64,000 nt of DNA from assembly GCF_010731595.1 (NCBI RefSeq), contig NZ_AP022582.1:2728001-2792000 (forward strand). The letters run 5' to 3'. Position numbers and translations under genes: made by a program. The notes under the pieces were generated by a model. The model saw only the letters and a list, made by a program, of their open reading frames with translations, was not told the origin of the DNA and searched no databases. Shown piece after piece: positions 34,905 to 44,744 of this stretch (position 1 is the stretch's first letter; every line of letters starts with the position of its first letter). The DNA is from Mycobacterium seoulense (GTDB lineage: Bacteria; Actinomycetota; Actinomycetes; Mycobacteriales; Mycobacteriaceae).

Positions 34905-35681
34905 ATGCGGGCCCGACGGAAGCGGTCTTCGAACCGGTTTTTCAGCATGTCGCACGCGGATCAGGCGCCGCCCACCGACGGCAGGCCCAAGGCATCCGCG
35001 CGGGCATTGGCCCAGGTCATCGAGCGAAGTTCGCGGATCCAGGGCCCGGCGGCCGAGGCGTATGTGGCCCGGCTGCGCAACGCGCACCCGAGCAGCGGCC
35101 CGGCCGACGTCCTCGCCAAGCTGCAGAAGCGCTACGTGGGCATGGTGACGGCCAGCGGCATGGCGGTGGGGGCCGCGGCGACCATCCCCGGCATCGGCAC
35201 GTTGAGCGCGTTGTCGGCCGCCGCGGCGGAGACGGTGACGTTCCTGGAGGCCACCGCGTTCTTCGTGCTGGCGGTCGCCGTGGTGTACGACATCCCCGCC
35301 GACCACCGGGAACTGCGCCGGGCCCTGGTGCTGTCCGTGCTGGTCGGCGATAACAGCAAGGACGCGGTCGCCCAGCTGTTCGGCCCGGCCCGCACCAATG
35401 GCGGGTGGATTTCCGAAAGCGTGGCCGCCGTGCCGCTGTCCTCGATGTCGCGGCTGAACTCGCGGTTGCTCAAGTCGTGGGTCAGGCGGTACACACTGCG
35501 ACGCGGTGCCCTGATGTTCGGCAAGCTGCTGCCGGTGGGGATCGGGATCGTCGTCGGGGCGCTGGGCAACTATTTCGCCGGCAAGAAGATCGTCCGCAAC
35601 GCCGACCGGGCGTTCGGCACCCCGCCGGCGCGCTGGCCACGCGCGCTGCACCTGGTGCCGCCGTTCCCCGAAGCCGGCTGA
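34905..35681 (+). CDS. Conserved membrane protein (Rv1249c-like)
   Basis: A 258-residue protein of unknown function. A basic N-terminus and a helical cytosolic region (about 30-75) precede a glycine/alanine-rich hydrophobic hairpin (GMAVGAAATIPGIGTLSALS, then ETVTFLEATAFFVLAVAVVY, about 80-125) and a second hydrophobic stretch near 205-225 (LLPVGIGIVVGALGNYFAG). Such Gly-rich hairpins occur in small membrane-remodelling or channel-like proteins, but I cannot assign one. RBS AGGAGA is 7 nt before ATG 34905. The gap to the divergent MFS gene (34685-34904) shows only the -10 candidate. It corresponds by context to M. tuberculosis Rv1249c. Confidence 0.8.
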   Translation: MRARRKRSSNRFFSMSHADQAPPTDGRPKASARALAQVIERSSRIQGPAAEAYVARLRNAHPSSGPADVLAKLQKRYVGMVTASGMAVGAAATIPGIGTLSALSAAAAETVTFLEATAFFVLAVAVVYDIPADHRELRRALVLSVLVGDNSKDAVAQLFGPARTNGGWISESVAAVPLSSMSRLNSRLLKSWVRRYTLRRGALMFGKLLPVGIGIVVGALGNYFAGKKIVRNADRAFGTPPARWPRALHLVPPFPEAG

Positions 35682-35734
35682 CGGGCGGCTGTCCCTGCCA
35701 CCCCCGTCTCCCTGGCGAATCGCTGGCGAAAGGT

Positions 35735-35746
35735 TAGCCTTTATAG
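35735..35746 (+). promoter_or_regulatory. Candidate kgd promoter -10 region
   Basis: TAGCCT (35735-35740) is directly followed by TTATAG (35741-35746). A leader of about 120 nt would follow, containing a small hairpin: GTGTGAG (35774-35780) with CTCCACAC (35783-35790), one bulge. Confidence 0.35.
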
Positions 35747-35873
35747 GGCGGAAACGTTGAGCACCGACACTGGTGTGAGGTGCTCCACACTCCGGGGTCG
35801 ACAAATGCACAGGCGCTGCGCACCAGCTGCTTAAAGCGCTTGCAGGACAGAGGAATTGAGGCGAACGGCGGTC

Positions 35874-38800
35874 GTGAGCAACATAAGTTCACCATTCGGG
35901 CAAAACGAGTGGCTGGTCGAGGAGATGTACCGCAAGTTCCGCGATGACCCCTCGTCGGTCGATCCGAGCTGGCATGAGTTCCTGGTCGACTACAACCCCG
36001 AGCCGACCGGCGAATCGCCCTCGAGCGCGGCGGGCAGCGGTGACGGCCAGGCCGCGCCCAGCGCCCCGCAAGCACAGCCCGCGCCGTCCACGCAGACCGC
36101 GGCGCCGGCCAAGCCCGCCGGCAACGGCGCCACCGGCGCCCCCACGGCAGCCCCGGCCAAACCCAAGGCCCCGACTCCGCCACCGGCCGAAGGCGACGAG
36201 CTGCAAACCCTGCGCGGCGCCGCGGCCGCCGTCGTCAAGAACATGTCCGCCTCGCTGGATGTCCCGACCGCCACCAGCGTCCGCGCCGTCCCGGCCAAGC
36301 TGCTCATCGACAACCGGATCGTCATCAACAACCAGCTCAAGCGCACCCGTGGCGGCAAGATCTCCTTCACCCATCTGCTGGGCTACGCACTGGTGCAGGC
36401 GATCAAGCAGTTCCCGAACATGAATCGGCACTACGCCGAGATCGACGGCAAACCGACCGCGGTCACCCCGGCGCACACCAACCTGGGCCTGGCCATCGAC
36501 CTACAGGGCAAGGACGGCAAGCGTTCCCTGGTGGTGGCCGGCATCAAGGGCTGCGAAACCATGCGGTTCGCGCAGTTCGTCGCCGCCTACGAGGACATCG
36601 TGCGGCGGGCCAGGGACGGCAAGCTGACCGCCGAAGACTTTGCGGGCGTGACGATTTCGCTGACCAACCCCGGTACCATCGGCACGGTGCACTCGGTGCC
36701 GCGGCTGATGAGCGGCCAGGGCGCCATCATCGGTGTCGGCGCCATGGAGTACCCCGCCGAGTTCCAGGGCGCCAGTGAGGAACGCATCGCCGAGCTGGGG
36801 ATCGGCAAGCTGATCACGCTGACCTCGACGTACGACCACCGGATCATCCAGGGCGCGGAATCCGGCGACTTCCTGCGGACCATCCACGAGATGCTGCTGT
36901 CGGACACGTTCTGGGACGACATCTTCCGCGAACTGGGCAACCCGTACCTGCCGGTGCGGTGGAGCACCGACAACCCGGACTCGATCGTCGACAAGAACGC
37001 CCGGGTGATGGAGTTGATCGCGGCCTACCGCAACCGCGGCCACCTGATGGCTGACATCGACCCGCTGCGGATGGACGGCAGCCGATTCCGCAGCCACCCC
37101 GACCTCGAGATCCTCAACCACGGCCTGACGCTGTGGGACCTCGACCGGGTGTTCAAGGTCAACGGCTTCGCCGGTTGCGAGTACAAGAAGCTGCGCGACG
37201 TGCTGGGCCTGCTGCGCGACGCCTACTGCCGGCACATCGGCGTGGAATACACCCACATCCTCGAGCCCACACAACAGGAGTGGCTGCAGCAGCGCGTCGA
37301 GACCAAACACGTCAAGCCGACGGTGGCCGAGCAGAAGTTCATCCTGAGCAAGCTGAACGCCGCCGAGGCCTTCGAGACCTTCCTGCAGACCAAATACGTT
37401 GGCCAAAAACGGTTTTCGCTCGAAGGTGCGGAAAGCGTGATCCCGATGATGGACGCGGCGATCGACCAGTGCGCCGAGCACGGCCTCGACGAGGTGGTCA
37501 TCGCGATGCCGCACCGCGGGCGCCTCAACGTGCTGGCCAACATCGTCGGCAAACCGTACTCGCAGATCTTCAGCGAGTTCGAGGGCAACCTCAATCCGTC
37601 GCAGGCCCATGGTTCCGGTGACGTCAAGTACCACCTCGGCGCCACCGGCGTCTACCTGCAGATGTTCGGCGACAACGACATTCAGGTGTCGTTGACCGCC
37701 AACCCGTCGCACCTGGAAGCCGTGGACCCGGTGCTGGAGGGCCTGGTCCGGGCCAAGCAGGACCTGCTCAACCGGGGCGCCCACGACGACGGTGACGAGA
37801 AGGCCTTCTCGGTGGTGCCGATGATGCTGCACGGTGACGCCGCCTTCGCCGGTCAGGGCGTGGTCGCCGAGACGCTCAACATGGCGAATCTGCCCGGTTA
37901 CCGGGTCGGCGGCACCATCCACATCATCGTCAACAATCAGATCGGCTTCACCACCGCGCCGGAGTATTCGCGGTCCAGCGAGTACTGCACCGACGTCGCG
38001 AAGATGATCGGGGCGCCGATCTTCCACGTCAACGGCGACGACCCCGAGGCGTGCGTATGGGTGGCGAAGCTGGCGGTGGACTTCCGGCAGAAGTTCAAGA
38101 AGGACGTCGTCATCGACATGCTGTGCTACCGCAAGCGCGGCCACAACGAGGGCGACGACCCGTCGATGACCAACCCGGCCATGTACGACGTCGTGGACAC
38201 CAAGCGCGGGGTCCGCAAGAGCTACACCGAGGCCTTGATCGGCCGCGGCGACATCTCGCTGAAGGAGGCCGAGGACGCGCTGCGCGACTACCAGGGCCAG
38301 CTGGAGCGGGTGTTCAACGAGGTCCGGGACCTGGAGAAGCACGGTGTGCAGCCCAGCGCATCGGTCGAGGCCGACCAGATGCTTCCCGCGGGCCTGGCCA
38401 CGGCGGTGGACAAGGCGTTGCTGTCCCGGATCGGGGACGCGTTCCTCGCCCTGCCCGAGGGCTTCGCCGCGCACCCGCGGGTGCAGCCGGTGCTGGAAAA
38501 GCGCCGGGAGATGGCCTACGAAGGCAAGATCGACTGGGCCTTCGGCGAACTGCTGGCCCTGGGGTCGCTGGTGGCCGAGGGCAAGCTGGTCCGGCTGTCG
38601 GGCCAGGACACCCGGCGCGGCACCTTCTCCCAGCGGCACTCGGTGATCATCGACCGGCACACCGGCGAAGAGTTCACCCCGCTGCAACTGCTCGCGACGA
38701 ACCCCGACGGCACGCCCACCGGCGGCAAGTTCCTGGTGTATGACTCACCGCTGTCGGAGTACGCCGCCGTCGGCTTCGAATACGGCTACACCGTGGGCAA

Positions 38801-39587
38801 CCCGGACGCCCTGGTGCTGTGGGAGGCGCAGTTCGGCGACTTCGTCAACGGCGCCCAGTCGATCATCGACGAGTTCATCAGCTCGGGTGAGGCCAAGTGG
38901 GGTCAGCTGTCCAACGTGGTGCTGTTGCTGCCGCACGGCCACGAAGGTCAGGGCCCCGACCACACCTCGGGCCGCATCGAACGCTTCCTGCAGCTGTGGG
39001 CGGAGGGGTCGATGACGATCGCGATGCCCTCGACGCCGTCCAACTATTTCCACCTGTTGCGCAGGCACGCCCTTGACGGCGTGCAGCGGCCGCTGATCGT
39101 CTTCACGCCGAAGTCGATGCTGCGCAACAAGGCCGCCGTCAGCGACGTCAGGGACTTCACCGAGATCAAGTTCCGCTCGGTGCTCGAAGAGCCGACCTAC
39201 GAAGACGGCATCGGGGACCGGGGCAAGGTCAGGCGGATCCTGCTGACCAGCGGGAAGATCTACTACGAGCTGGTCGCGCGCAAGGCCAAGGACAACCGCG
39301 ACGACGTCGCGATCGTGCGCATCGAGCAACTCGCCCCGCTGCCCAAGCGCCGGCTCAACGAGACGCTGGACCGCTACCCGAGCGTCGAGGAGTTCTTCTG
39401 GGTGCAGGAGGAGCCGGCCAACCAGGGCGCGTGGCCGCGGTTCGGCCTCGAGCTGCCGGAGCTGCTGCCCGACAAGCTGACCGGGCTCAAGCGGATCTCG
39501 CGCCGCGCCATGTCCGCCCCGTCGTCCGGCTCGTCGAAGGTGCACGCGGTCGAGCAGCAGGAGATCCTCGACACGGCGTTCCGCTGA
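35874..39587 (+). CDS. kgd: Multifunctional 2-oxoglutarate decarboxylase/dehydrogenase E1-E2 Kgd
   Basis: About 1237 residues. A conserved N-terminal helix ([20 protein letters not shown]) is followed by a Pro/Ala-rich linker (about 45-105), an E2-like acyltransferase domain (about 110-335) with the active-site region [16 protein letters not shown] near 320, and the E1 thiamine-diphosphate part (about 370-1237) with [29 protein letters not shown] near 653 and NNQIGFTT. It decarboxylates 2-oxoglutarate and takes part in the mycobacterial 2-oxoglutarate dehydrogenase complex; in known homologues it is inhibited by GarA. GTG 35874 ([10 protein letters not shown]) matches M. tuberculosis; TTG 35856 is an alternative. 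The linker is lineage-variable. Confidence 0.95.
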   Translation: MSNISSPFGQNEWLVEEMYRKFRDDPSSVDPSWHEFLVDYNPEPTGESPSSAAGSGDGQAAPSAPQAQPAPSTQTAAPAKPAGNGATGAPTAAPAKPKAPTPPPAEGDELQTLRGAAAAVVKNMSASLDVPTATSVRAVPAKLLIDNRIVINNQLKRTRGGKISFTHLLGYALVQAIKQFPNMNRHYAEIDGKPTAVTPAHTNLGLAIDLQGKDGKRSLVVAGIKGCETMRFAQFVAAYEDIVRRARDGKLTAEDFAGVTISLTNPGTIGTVHSVPRLMSGQGAIIGVGAMEYPAEFQGASEERIAELGIGKLITLTSTYDHRIIQGAESGDFLRTIHEMLLSDTFWDDIFRELGNPYLPVRWSTDNPDSIVDKNARVMELIAAYRNRGHLMADIDPLRMDGSRFRSHPDLEILNHGLTLWDLDRVFKVNGFAGCEYKKLRDVLGLLRDAYCRHIGVEYTHILEPTQQEWLQQRVETKHVKPTVAEQKFILSKLNAAEAFETFLQTKYVGQKRFSLEGAESVIPMMDAAIDQCAEHGLDEVVIAMPHRGRLNVLANIVGKPYSQIFSEFEGNLNPSQAHGSGDVKYHLGATGVYLQMFGDNDIQVSLTANPSHLEAVDPVLEGLVRAKQDLLNRGAHDDGDEKAFSVVPMMLHGDAAFAGQGVVAETLNMANLPGYRVGGTIHIIVNNQIGFTTAPEYSRSSEYCTDVAKMIGAPIFHVNGDDPEACVWVAKLAVDFRQKFKKDVVIDMLCYRKRGHNEGDDPSMTNPAMYDVVDTKRGVRKSYTEALIGRGDISLKEAEDALRDYQGQLERVFNEVRDLEKHGVQPSASVEADQMLPAGLATAVDKALLSRIGDAFLALPEGFAAHPRVQPVLEKRREMAYEGKIDWAFGELLALGSLVAEGKLVRLSGQDTRRGTFSQRHSVIIDRHTGEEFTPLQLLATNPDGTPTGGKFLVYDSPLSEYAAVGFEYGYTVGNPDALVLWEAQFGDFVNGAQSIIDEFISSGEAKWGQLSNVVLLLPHGHEGQGPDHTSGRIERFLQLWAEGSMTIAMPSTPSNYFHLLRRHALDGVQRPLIVFTPKSMLRNKAAVSDVRDFTEIKFRSVLEEPTYEDGIGDRGKVRRILLTSGKIYYELVARKAKDNRDDVAIVRIEQLAPLPKRRLNETLDRYPSVEEFFWVQEEPANQGAWPRFGLELPELLPDKLTGLKRISRRAMSAPSSGSSKVHAVEQQEILDTAFR

Positions 39588-39631
39588 TCGCATTGCCCCA
39601 CCCGCCGATATCGGGGACTCCCGGTACCGGC

Positions 39632-39637
39632 TAGCCT
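39632..39637 (+). promoter_or_regulatory. Candidate -10 TAGCCT for the first SDR gene
   Basis: TAGCCT lies 33 nt before ATG 39671. The downstream SDR copy has the same hexamer 31 nt before its start. Confidence 0.35.
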
Positions 39638-39670
39638 CGACGCAAACGGGGCCGACAAGGAAGGGTGCTC

Positions 39671-40498
39671 ATGCAAGGGTTCGCCGGCAAGGTCGCCGTG
39701 GTGACGGGCGCGGGTTCGGGTATCGGGCGAGCGCTGGCCGTCGAGCTGGCCCGCTCGGGCGCCAAGGTTGCCATCAGCGACGTCGACGTCGAGGGCCTGG
39801 CCGAGACCGAGGCCCAGCTGAAGGCGATCGGAGCCGAGGTCAAGGCCGACCGTCTCGACGTGACCGAGCGTGAGGCGTTTCTGGCCTACGCCGACGCGGT
39901 CCGCGAGCACTTCGGCAAGGTGAACCAGATCTACAACAACGCGGGCATCGCCTTCACCGGCGACGTCGAGGTCAGCCAGTTCAAGGACATCGAACGGGTG
40001 ATGGACGTCGACTTCTGGGGCGTGGTCAACGGCACCAAGGCGTTCCTCCCCCACCTGATCGCGTCCGGCGACGGGCACGTCATCAACGTCTCCAGCGTGT
40101 TCGGGCTTTTCTCCGTGCCCGGGCAGGCGGCCTACAACTCGGCGAAGTTCGCGGTCCGGGGCTTCACCGAGGCGCTGCGACAGGAAATGGCGGCGACCGG
40201 CCGCCCGGTCGCGGTGACCACGGTGCACCCCGGCGGCATCAAGACCGCGATCGCCCGCAACGCCACCGCCGCCGAAGGGCTCGACCAGGCCCAGCTGGCC
40301 AGCCTGTTCGACAAACGGCTGGCCAAGACCAGCCCCCAACGAGCCGCGCAGATCATCCTGGAGGCGGTGCGCAAGAAGAAGGCCCGGGTGCTGGTCGGCA
40401 CGGACGCCAAGGTGCTGGACGCCTTGGTGCGGCTGACGGGCCCCGGATACCAGCAGCTGTTCGGCCCCGTCATGGGCCGGTTGATGCCCAAGCAGTGA
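39671..40498 (+). CDS. Short-chain dehydrogenase/reductase, tandem copy 1 (Rv1245c-like)
   Basis: A 275-residue classical SDR. The cofactor motif is VVTGAGSGIGRAL, NNAG occurs near residue 90, the catalytic Ser is in VINVSS, and Tyr and Lys are in YNSAKFAVRG near 155. The Asp in ISDVDVEG after beta-2 suggests a preference for NAD(H). RBS AAGGAAGGG is upstream of ATG 39671 (a GTG lies at 39665). It is followed 70 nt later by a paralogue with the same architecture. The substrate is unknown; M. tuberculosis Rv1245c is a single copy here. Confidence 0.9.
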   Translation: MQGFAGKVAVVTGAGSGIGRALAVELARSGAKVAISDVDVEGLAETEAQLKAIGAEVKADRLDVTEREAFLAYADAVREHFGKVNQIYNNAGIAFTGDVEVSQFKDIERVMDVDFWGVVNGTKAFLPHLIASGDGHVINVSSVFGLFSVPGQAAYNSAKFAVRGFTEALRQEMAATGRPVAVTTVHPGGIKTAIARNATAAEGLDQAQLASLFDKRLAKTSPQRAAQIILEAVRKKKARVLVGTDAKVLDALVRLTGPGYQQLFGPVMGRLMPKQ

Positions 40499-40530
40499 GG
40501 GAATTCATAGCGTTGCTCGCCGGTAGCCGA

Positions 40531-40536
40531 TAGCCT
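40531..40536 (+). promoter_or_regulatory. Candidate -10 TAGCCT for the second SDR gene
   Basis: TAGCCT lies 31 nt before ATG 40568, equivalent in place to the hexamer before copy 1. This suggests the duplication carried its promoter. Confidence 0.35.
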
Positions 40537-40567
40537 GGCGCAGCACGCCGCCACGAGGGAGTACCGC

Positions 40568-41419
40568 ATGCATGGGTTTGCCGGCAAGGTCGCCGTGGTT
40601 ACCGGCGCGGGTTCGGGGATCGGCCAGGCGTTGGCCCTCGAACTCGGCCGCGCGGGCGCCAACCTGGCGATCAGCGACGTGGACACCGCGGGGCTGGCGG
40701 AAACCGAGGCCCAGCTGAAGGCCATCGGCGCAGCGGTCAAGGCCGACCGCCTCGACGTCACCGAGCGCGAGGAGTTCCTGGCCTACGCCGACGCCGTCCG
40801 CGAGCACTTCGGCAAGGTGAACCAGGTCTACAACAACGCCGGCATCACGTTCGTCGGGTCCATCGAAGACAGCCAGTTCAAGGACATCGAACGCGTCATG
40901 GACGTGGACTACTGGGGCGTCGTCAACGGCACCAAGGCCTTCCTCCCGCACCTGATCGACTCCGGCGACGGCCACGTCATCAACATCTCGAGCGCGCTCG
41001 GCCTGTTCTCGGCGCCCGGGCAGGCGGCGTACGTGTCGGCCAAGTTCGCCGTCCGGGGCTTCACCGAGGCGCTGCGGCTGGAGATGGTGCGGGCCGGCCA
41101 CCCGGTGCGGGTGACGACGGTCCACCCCGGCGGCGTGAAGACGGGCTTTGCCCGCAACGCCATCTTCGCCGACGGGCTCGACCAGGATGGCCTGGCGGAA
41201 CTGTTCGAGGAACACCAGGCCAAGACCACACCGCAACGGGCGGCCCAGCTCATCGTCGCGGGCGTGCGCAAGAACAAGGCTCGCGTGCTGGTCGGACCCG
41301 ACGTCAAGGCCATGGACCTGGTGGTGCGGCTGACGGGTTCGGAACCCGAGCGGCTACTGGGCGGGCCCGTCATGCGCCGGGTGAAGGACGTCGTGACCCG
41401 GTTGCTGCCGAAACGCTAG
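40568..41419 (+). CDS. Short-chain dehydrogenase/reductase, tandem copy 2
   Basis: A 283-residue classical SDR, roughly 70% identical by eye to the preceding gene, including long identical stretches (GLAETEAQLKAIGA, then SQFKDIERVMDVD). The motif set is complete: VVTGAGSGIGQAL, NNAG, VINISS and YVSAKFAVRG. It differs mainly in the substrate-side region after residue 190 and has a longer C-terminus ending RVKDVVTRLLPKR. RBS GAGGGAG is 5 nt before ATG 40568. It is convergent with lpqZ, 4 nt between stops. The substrate is unknown. Confidence 0.9.
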   Translation: MHGFAGKVAVVTGAGSGIGQALALELGRAGANLAISDVDTAGLAETEAQLKAIGAAVKADRLDVTEREEFLAYADAVREHFGKVNQVYNNAGITFVGSIEDSQFKDIERVMDVDYWGVVNGTKAFLPHLIDSGDGHVINISSALGLFSAPGQAAYVSAKFAVRGFTEALRLEMVRAGHPVRVTTVHPGGVKTGFARNAIFADGLDQDGLAELFEEHQAKTTPQRAAQLIVAGVRKNKARVLVGPDVKAMDLVVRLTGSEPERLLGGPVMRRVKDVVTRLLPKR

Positions 41420-41423
41420 ACGC

Positions 41424-42293
41424 TCACCGGCCCAGCGGGTGCTCCGCCAGCCACCCGCCGGCCACCGCCTGGGGATCGGTTCCCGCGGCCACCTGCCGCC
41501 GCATGTCGACCAGGGCCGCGGTGTCCAGCACTCCGGCGACTTCGTTGATGGCCAGCAGTTGACGATCGCTCAGCGCGTTGCGGCGATACAGCGGCACCAC
41601 GTTCTCGGCCCGGACGAGTGCGGGCTTGCCATCGGCCAGCGCGACCAGATCGGCGGGCAGGCCGGGGTCGGCGGTGGTCGTCCACCCCGCGGTCAGCTGC
41701 CCGGCCCGCACCGCGGCGAACATCGTTGTCTCGTCGGGGAATTCGCTCGGGGCGGGAAGCCGGCAGGTGCCGACCGCCGACGGAGCCGGACGCCCAGTGA
41801 CGGCGCCGACGGCCAAGCCGGCGCAATGCTTGAGCAGCGTGCTCAGGTCCGCGCTGACATCGCTGCCACCCCACGACTTGGCGGTGGAGCCCGTCACCAG
41901 CAGCACGGGCTTGTCTTCCGCGGCCGTCGTATAGTCACCCGCGGCGACCCCTTCCGGGAGCGCGGCCACCATCGCGCGATACACCTCCGCGTCCGACATC
42001 GCCACCGCGCCGGGCTGCAGGCTCTGCAGCTTGCGGCCGGTCAGGGCGGGCACGACGGTGAACGCGCCCGAGTCCAGGCGCGCCATCGGATCGTCGGCGG
42101 TCTCGGCGCGCGCCGCGAAACCGTAGGAGCGCAAGGCGGCCACATAGACACCGGCCAGCAGCGACGACTCGGGATCCGCCGCGGAGCCGACCACCAGTTC
42201 CGGACGGGCGCGGTGGTCGCCGCTATCGGTGCCGCAGCCGGCCACAACCAGTAAGGCGGCGAGCAGCGGCACCGCCAGCCAGCCGGTTCTCAC
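41424..42293 (-). CDS. lpqZ: Lipoprotein LpqZ, osmoprotectant-type substrate-binding protein
   Basis: A 289-residue lipoprotein. The signal peptide ends in lipobox VAGC with Cys20. The rest is a periplasmic-binding fold of the glycine betaine/choline (OpuAC-like) class: ELVVGSAADPESSLLAGVYV, FTVVPALTGRKLQSLQPG, and the closing lobe NALSDRQLLAINEVAGVL. M. tuberculosis LpqZ (Rv1244) is similar in length. No permease or ATPase gene is adjacent, so a transporter partner must be elsewhere. The start overlaps the malic enzyme stop by ATGA, so both are read from one message. Confidence 0.86.
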   Translation of the reverse strand: MRTGWLAVPLLAALLVVAGCGTDSGDHRARPELVVGSAADPESSLLAGVYVAALRSYGFAARAETADDPMARLDSGAFTVVPALTGRKLQSLQPGAVAMSDAEVYRAMVAALPEGVAAGDYTTAAEDKPVLLVTGSTAKSWGGSDVSADLSTLLKHCAGLAVGAVTGRPAPSAVGTCRLPAPSEFPDETTMFAAVRAGQLTAGWTTTADPGLPADLVALADGKPALVRAENVVPLYRRNALSDRQLLAINEVAGVLDTAALVDMRRQVAAGTDPQAVAGGWLAEHPLGR

Positions 42294-43489
42294 CCCGCGA
42301 TGTCGACGGGGTCCGCGGCCAGGGCCACCGCCGTGGCGACCGCGTCCCCGACGCGCAGGTCCAGCGGGCTGGGCACGATCCGGTCGAACGCCAGGTCATC
42401 ACTGACGACCGAGAAGATCGCTTCGGCCGCGGCAACCATCATCTTTTCGGTGATCCGGCGCGCCCCCGCGTCGAGCGCCCCGCGGAACACGCCGGGGAAG
42501 GCCAGCACGTTGTTGATCTGGTTCGGGAAGTCGCTGCGGCCGGTGGCCACCACCGCCGCGTACCTCGCCGCGACCTGCGGGTGGATCTCCGGGTCGGGGT
42601 TGGACAGCGCGAAAACGATCCCATCGGGCGCCATGGTCGCGATCATCTCCTCGGGCACCACACCACCCGACACCCCGAGGAACAGGTCGGCGCCGCGCAG
42701 CGCCTCCGCCATGCTGCCCGTGAGACCGTCGGGGTTGGTGCGCTGCGCCAAGACGCTTTTCACGCTGTTCATGTCGTCGCGCCCGGTGTGCAGAATTCCG
42801 CGCGAGTCAAGCACGGTGATGTCGGAAACACCCATCGCCAGAAGGAGATTCGTGCACGCCACGCCCGCGGCGCCGGCGCCGGAAACCACCACGCGCAGCG
42901 ACGTCATGTCCCGGCCGAGCAACTTGGTGGCGCCCATCAGGGCGGCCAGTGCGACGATCGCCGTGCCGTGTTGGTCGTCGTGCATCACCGGGCAGTCCAG
43001 CGCTTCGATGACGCGGCGCTCGATCTCGAAGCAGCGGGGCGCGGAAATGTCCTCGAGGTTGACGGCGCCGAACGTCGGGCGCAGACGCACCAGGGTTTCG
43101 ACGATCTCGTCGGGGTCCTTGGTGTCCAGCACGATCGGGATCGCGTTCAGCCCGCCGTACGCCCGGAACAGGGCGCACTTACCCTCCATCACCGGCAGCG
43201 AGGCCGCGGGGCCGATGTCACCCAGGCCCAGCACAGCGCTGCCGTCGCTGACGACGGCGACCAGCCGGTTCGCCCACGTGTAGCGGGCGGCCTGGGTCGG
43301 ATCGGCGGCGATCGCGCGGCTGACCTGCGCCACGCCCGGGGTATAGGCGATCGACAGGGCGCGCCGGGTGTCGACCGGGGCCGTCGGGCCTACGGAGAGC
43401 TTGCCGCCTACGTGTGCCTCGAAGATCTCCGCGTCGGTGATCGCGCTGTGTTCGGCGCGCGTCTGTATCGATTCAACCAATTCGGACAC
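42290..43489 (-). CDS. Malic enzyme, short bacterial form
   Basis: A 399-residue NAD(P)-dependent malic enzyme. Conserved parts are the Tyr-containing ALSIAYTPGVAQVSRAIA, GSAVLGLGDIGPAASLPVMEG with substrate Lys in GKCALFRAYGG, NLEDISAPRCFEIER (metal Glu/Asp), PVMHDDQHGTAIV, and cofactor motif VVVSGAGAAGVAC. It decarboxylates malate to pyruvate. Malate dehydrogenase lies just upstream on the same strand, so the pair could balance malate use. M. tuberculosis lacks this gene here (its Mez is a different, longer protein elsewhere). GTG 43489 follows TACCCT by 7 nt, suggesting a leaderless mRNA. Confidence 0.9.
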   Translation of the reverse strand: MSELVESIQTRAEHSAITDAEIFEAHVGGKLSVGPTAPVDTRRALSIAYTPGVAQVSRAIAADPTQAARYTWANRLVAVVSDGSAVLGLGDIGPAASLPVMEGKCALFRAYGGLNAIPIVLDTKDPDEIVETLVRLRPTFGAVNLEDISAPRCFEIERRVIEALDCPVMHDDQHGTAIVALAALMGATKLLGRDMTSLRVVVSGAGAAGVACTNLLLAMGVSDITVLDSRGILHTGRDDMNSVKSVLAQRTNPDGLTGSMAEALRGADLFLGVSGGVVPEEMIATMAPDGIVFALSNPDPEIHPQVAARYAAVVATGRSDFPNQINNVLAFPGVFRGALDAGARRITEKMMVAAAEAIFSVVSDDLAFDRIVPSPLDLRVGDAVATAVALAADPVDIAG

Positions 43490-43496
43490 GCGCTTC

Positions 43497-43529
43497 AGGG
43501 TACTGACTACCCATTAGTAGGCCTAATTG
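43497..43529 (-). promoter_or_regulatory. Leaderless promoter and inverted repeat before the malic enzyme gene
   Basis: On the minus strand, TACCCT (43502-43497) stands 7 nt before GTG 43489. Just upstream, ATTAG (43513-43517) and CTAAT (43523-43527) form an inverted repeat with a 5-bp centre, extended by CC and GG flanks. It covers the -35 zone and is a candidate operator. Confidence 0.45.
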
Positions 43530-43562
43530 GTGACGTGCGTCTCAGTGCACCCCGGCGCCCGA

Positions 43563-44552
43563 TCAGATGAGGCCGAGCTCGGTGACCGCGTTGCGCTCGT
43601 CGACCAGCTCGGCGGTCGTCTTGTCGATCCGGCCGCGGGAGAACTCGTCGACCTCCAGACCTTGCACGATCGACCAGTCGCCGTCCTTGGTGGTCACCGG
43701 GAACGACGACACGATTCCCTCGGGCACGCCGTAGGAGCCGTCGGAGAAGACCGCCATGGAAACCCAGTCACCGTCCGGGCTGCCCAGCAGCCAGGATCGG
43801 GCGGCGTCGATGGTCGCCGACGCGGCGGAGGCGGCCGAGGAGGCGCCGCGCGCGTCGATGATCGCCGCACCGCGCTTGGCCACGGTCGGGATGAAGTCGT
43901 TCTCGATCCAGTTCTGGTCGTTGACCACCTCGGCGGCGTTCTTGCCGTTGATCTCGGCGTGGAAGATGTCGGGGTACTGGGTGGCCGAGTGGTTGCCCCA
44001 GATGGTCATCTTCTTGATGTCGGTGACCTTGGCGCCGGTCTTCTTGGCCAGCTGCGAGATGGCCCGGTTGTGGTCCAGACGGGTCAGCGCCGAGAACCGC
44101 TCCTTCGGGATGTCGGGCGCGTTGCTCAGCGCGATCAGCGCGTTGGTGTTGGCGGGGTTGCCGGTCACGCCGATGCGGACGTCGTCGGCGGCCACCGAGT
44201 TCAGTGCCTTGCCCTGCGCGGTGAAGATCGCGCCGTTGGCTTCCAGCAGGTCGCTGCGCTCCATGCCCGGGCCGCGCGGGCGGGCGCCCACGAGCAGGGC
44301 CAGGTTCACGCCGTCGAAGATCTTGTTGGGGTCCGCGCCGATTTCGACGCCCGACAGCAGCGGAAACGCGCAGTCGTCGAGTTCCATCACGACGCCCTCC
44401 AGCGCCTTGAGCGCCGGCTCGATCTCGAGCAGACGCAGCTCGATCGGGCGGTCGGGGCCCAGCAGTGAACCGCTCGCCAGGCGGAACAACAGGCTGTAGC
44501 CGATCTGGCCGGCGGCACCGGTGACGGCAACCTTGAGTGGACTTGCGCTCAC
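43563..44552 (-). CDS. mdh: Malate dehydrogenase
   Basis: A 329-residue cytosolic malate dehydrogenase of the animal/actinobacterial type. It has the NAD-binding [19 protein letters not shown], the Asp-equivalent acid in LRLLEIEP, the mobile loop [20 protein letters not shown] with substrate Arg residues, GNPANTNAL, the catalytic Asp-Arg pair region [10 protein letters not shown], and His in [13 protein letters not shown]. It converts malate to oxaloacetate in the TCA cycle. It matches Rv1240 in length. ATG 44552 was chosen ([10 protein letters not shown]). It is diverged from corA. Confidence 0.95.
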   Translation of the reverse strand: MSASPLKVAVTGAAGQIGYSLLFRLASGSLLGPDRPIELRLLEIEPALKALEGVVMELDDCAFPLLSGVEIGADPNKIFDGVNLALLVGARPRGPGMERSDLLEANGAIFTAQGKALNSVAADDVRIGVTGNPANTNALIALSNAPDIPKERFSALTRLDHNRAISQLAKKTGAKVTDIKKMTIWGNHSATQYPDIFHAEINGKNAAEVVNDQNWIENDFIPTVAKRGAAIIDARGASSAASAASATIDAARSWLLGSPDGDWVSMAVFSDGSYGVPEGIVSSFPVTTKDGDWSIVQGLEVDEFSRGRIDKTTAELVDERNAVTELGLI

Positions 44553-44744
44553 GTCGAATTACTCCTTGTGGAGATGGTCATGCAGATTCGGTCTCGGCTC
44601 GAAACTAGCGCACCCTTCCCGGCCGCCAACCTCCGGTCCATGGGCCGGGCCCGTCCCACGCGGCCGGATCGCCGCGCCTCGGGCAGCCGGGACGCGTAGC
44701 ATGGAGCACCGCCGGTCAGACCTGCGCAGCGATCGGAGGTGGAT

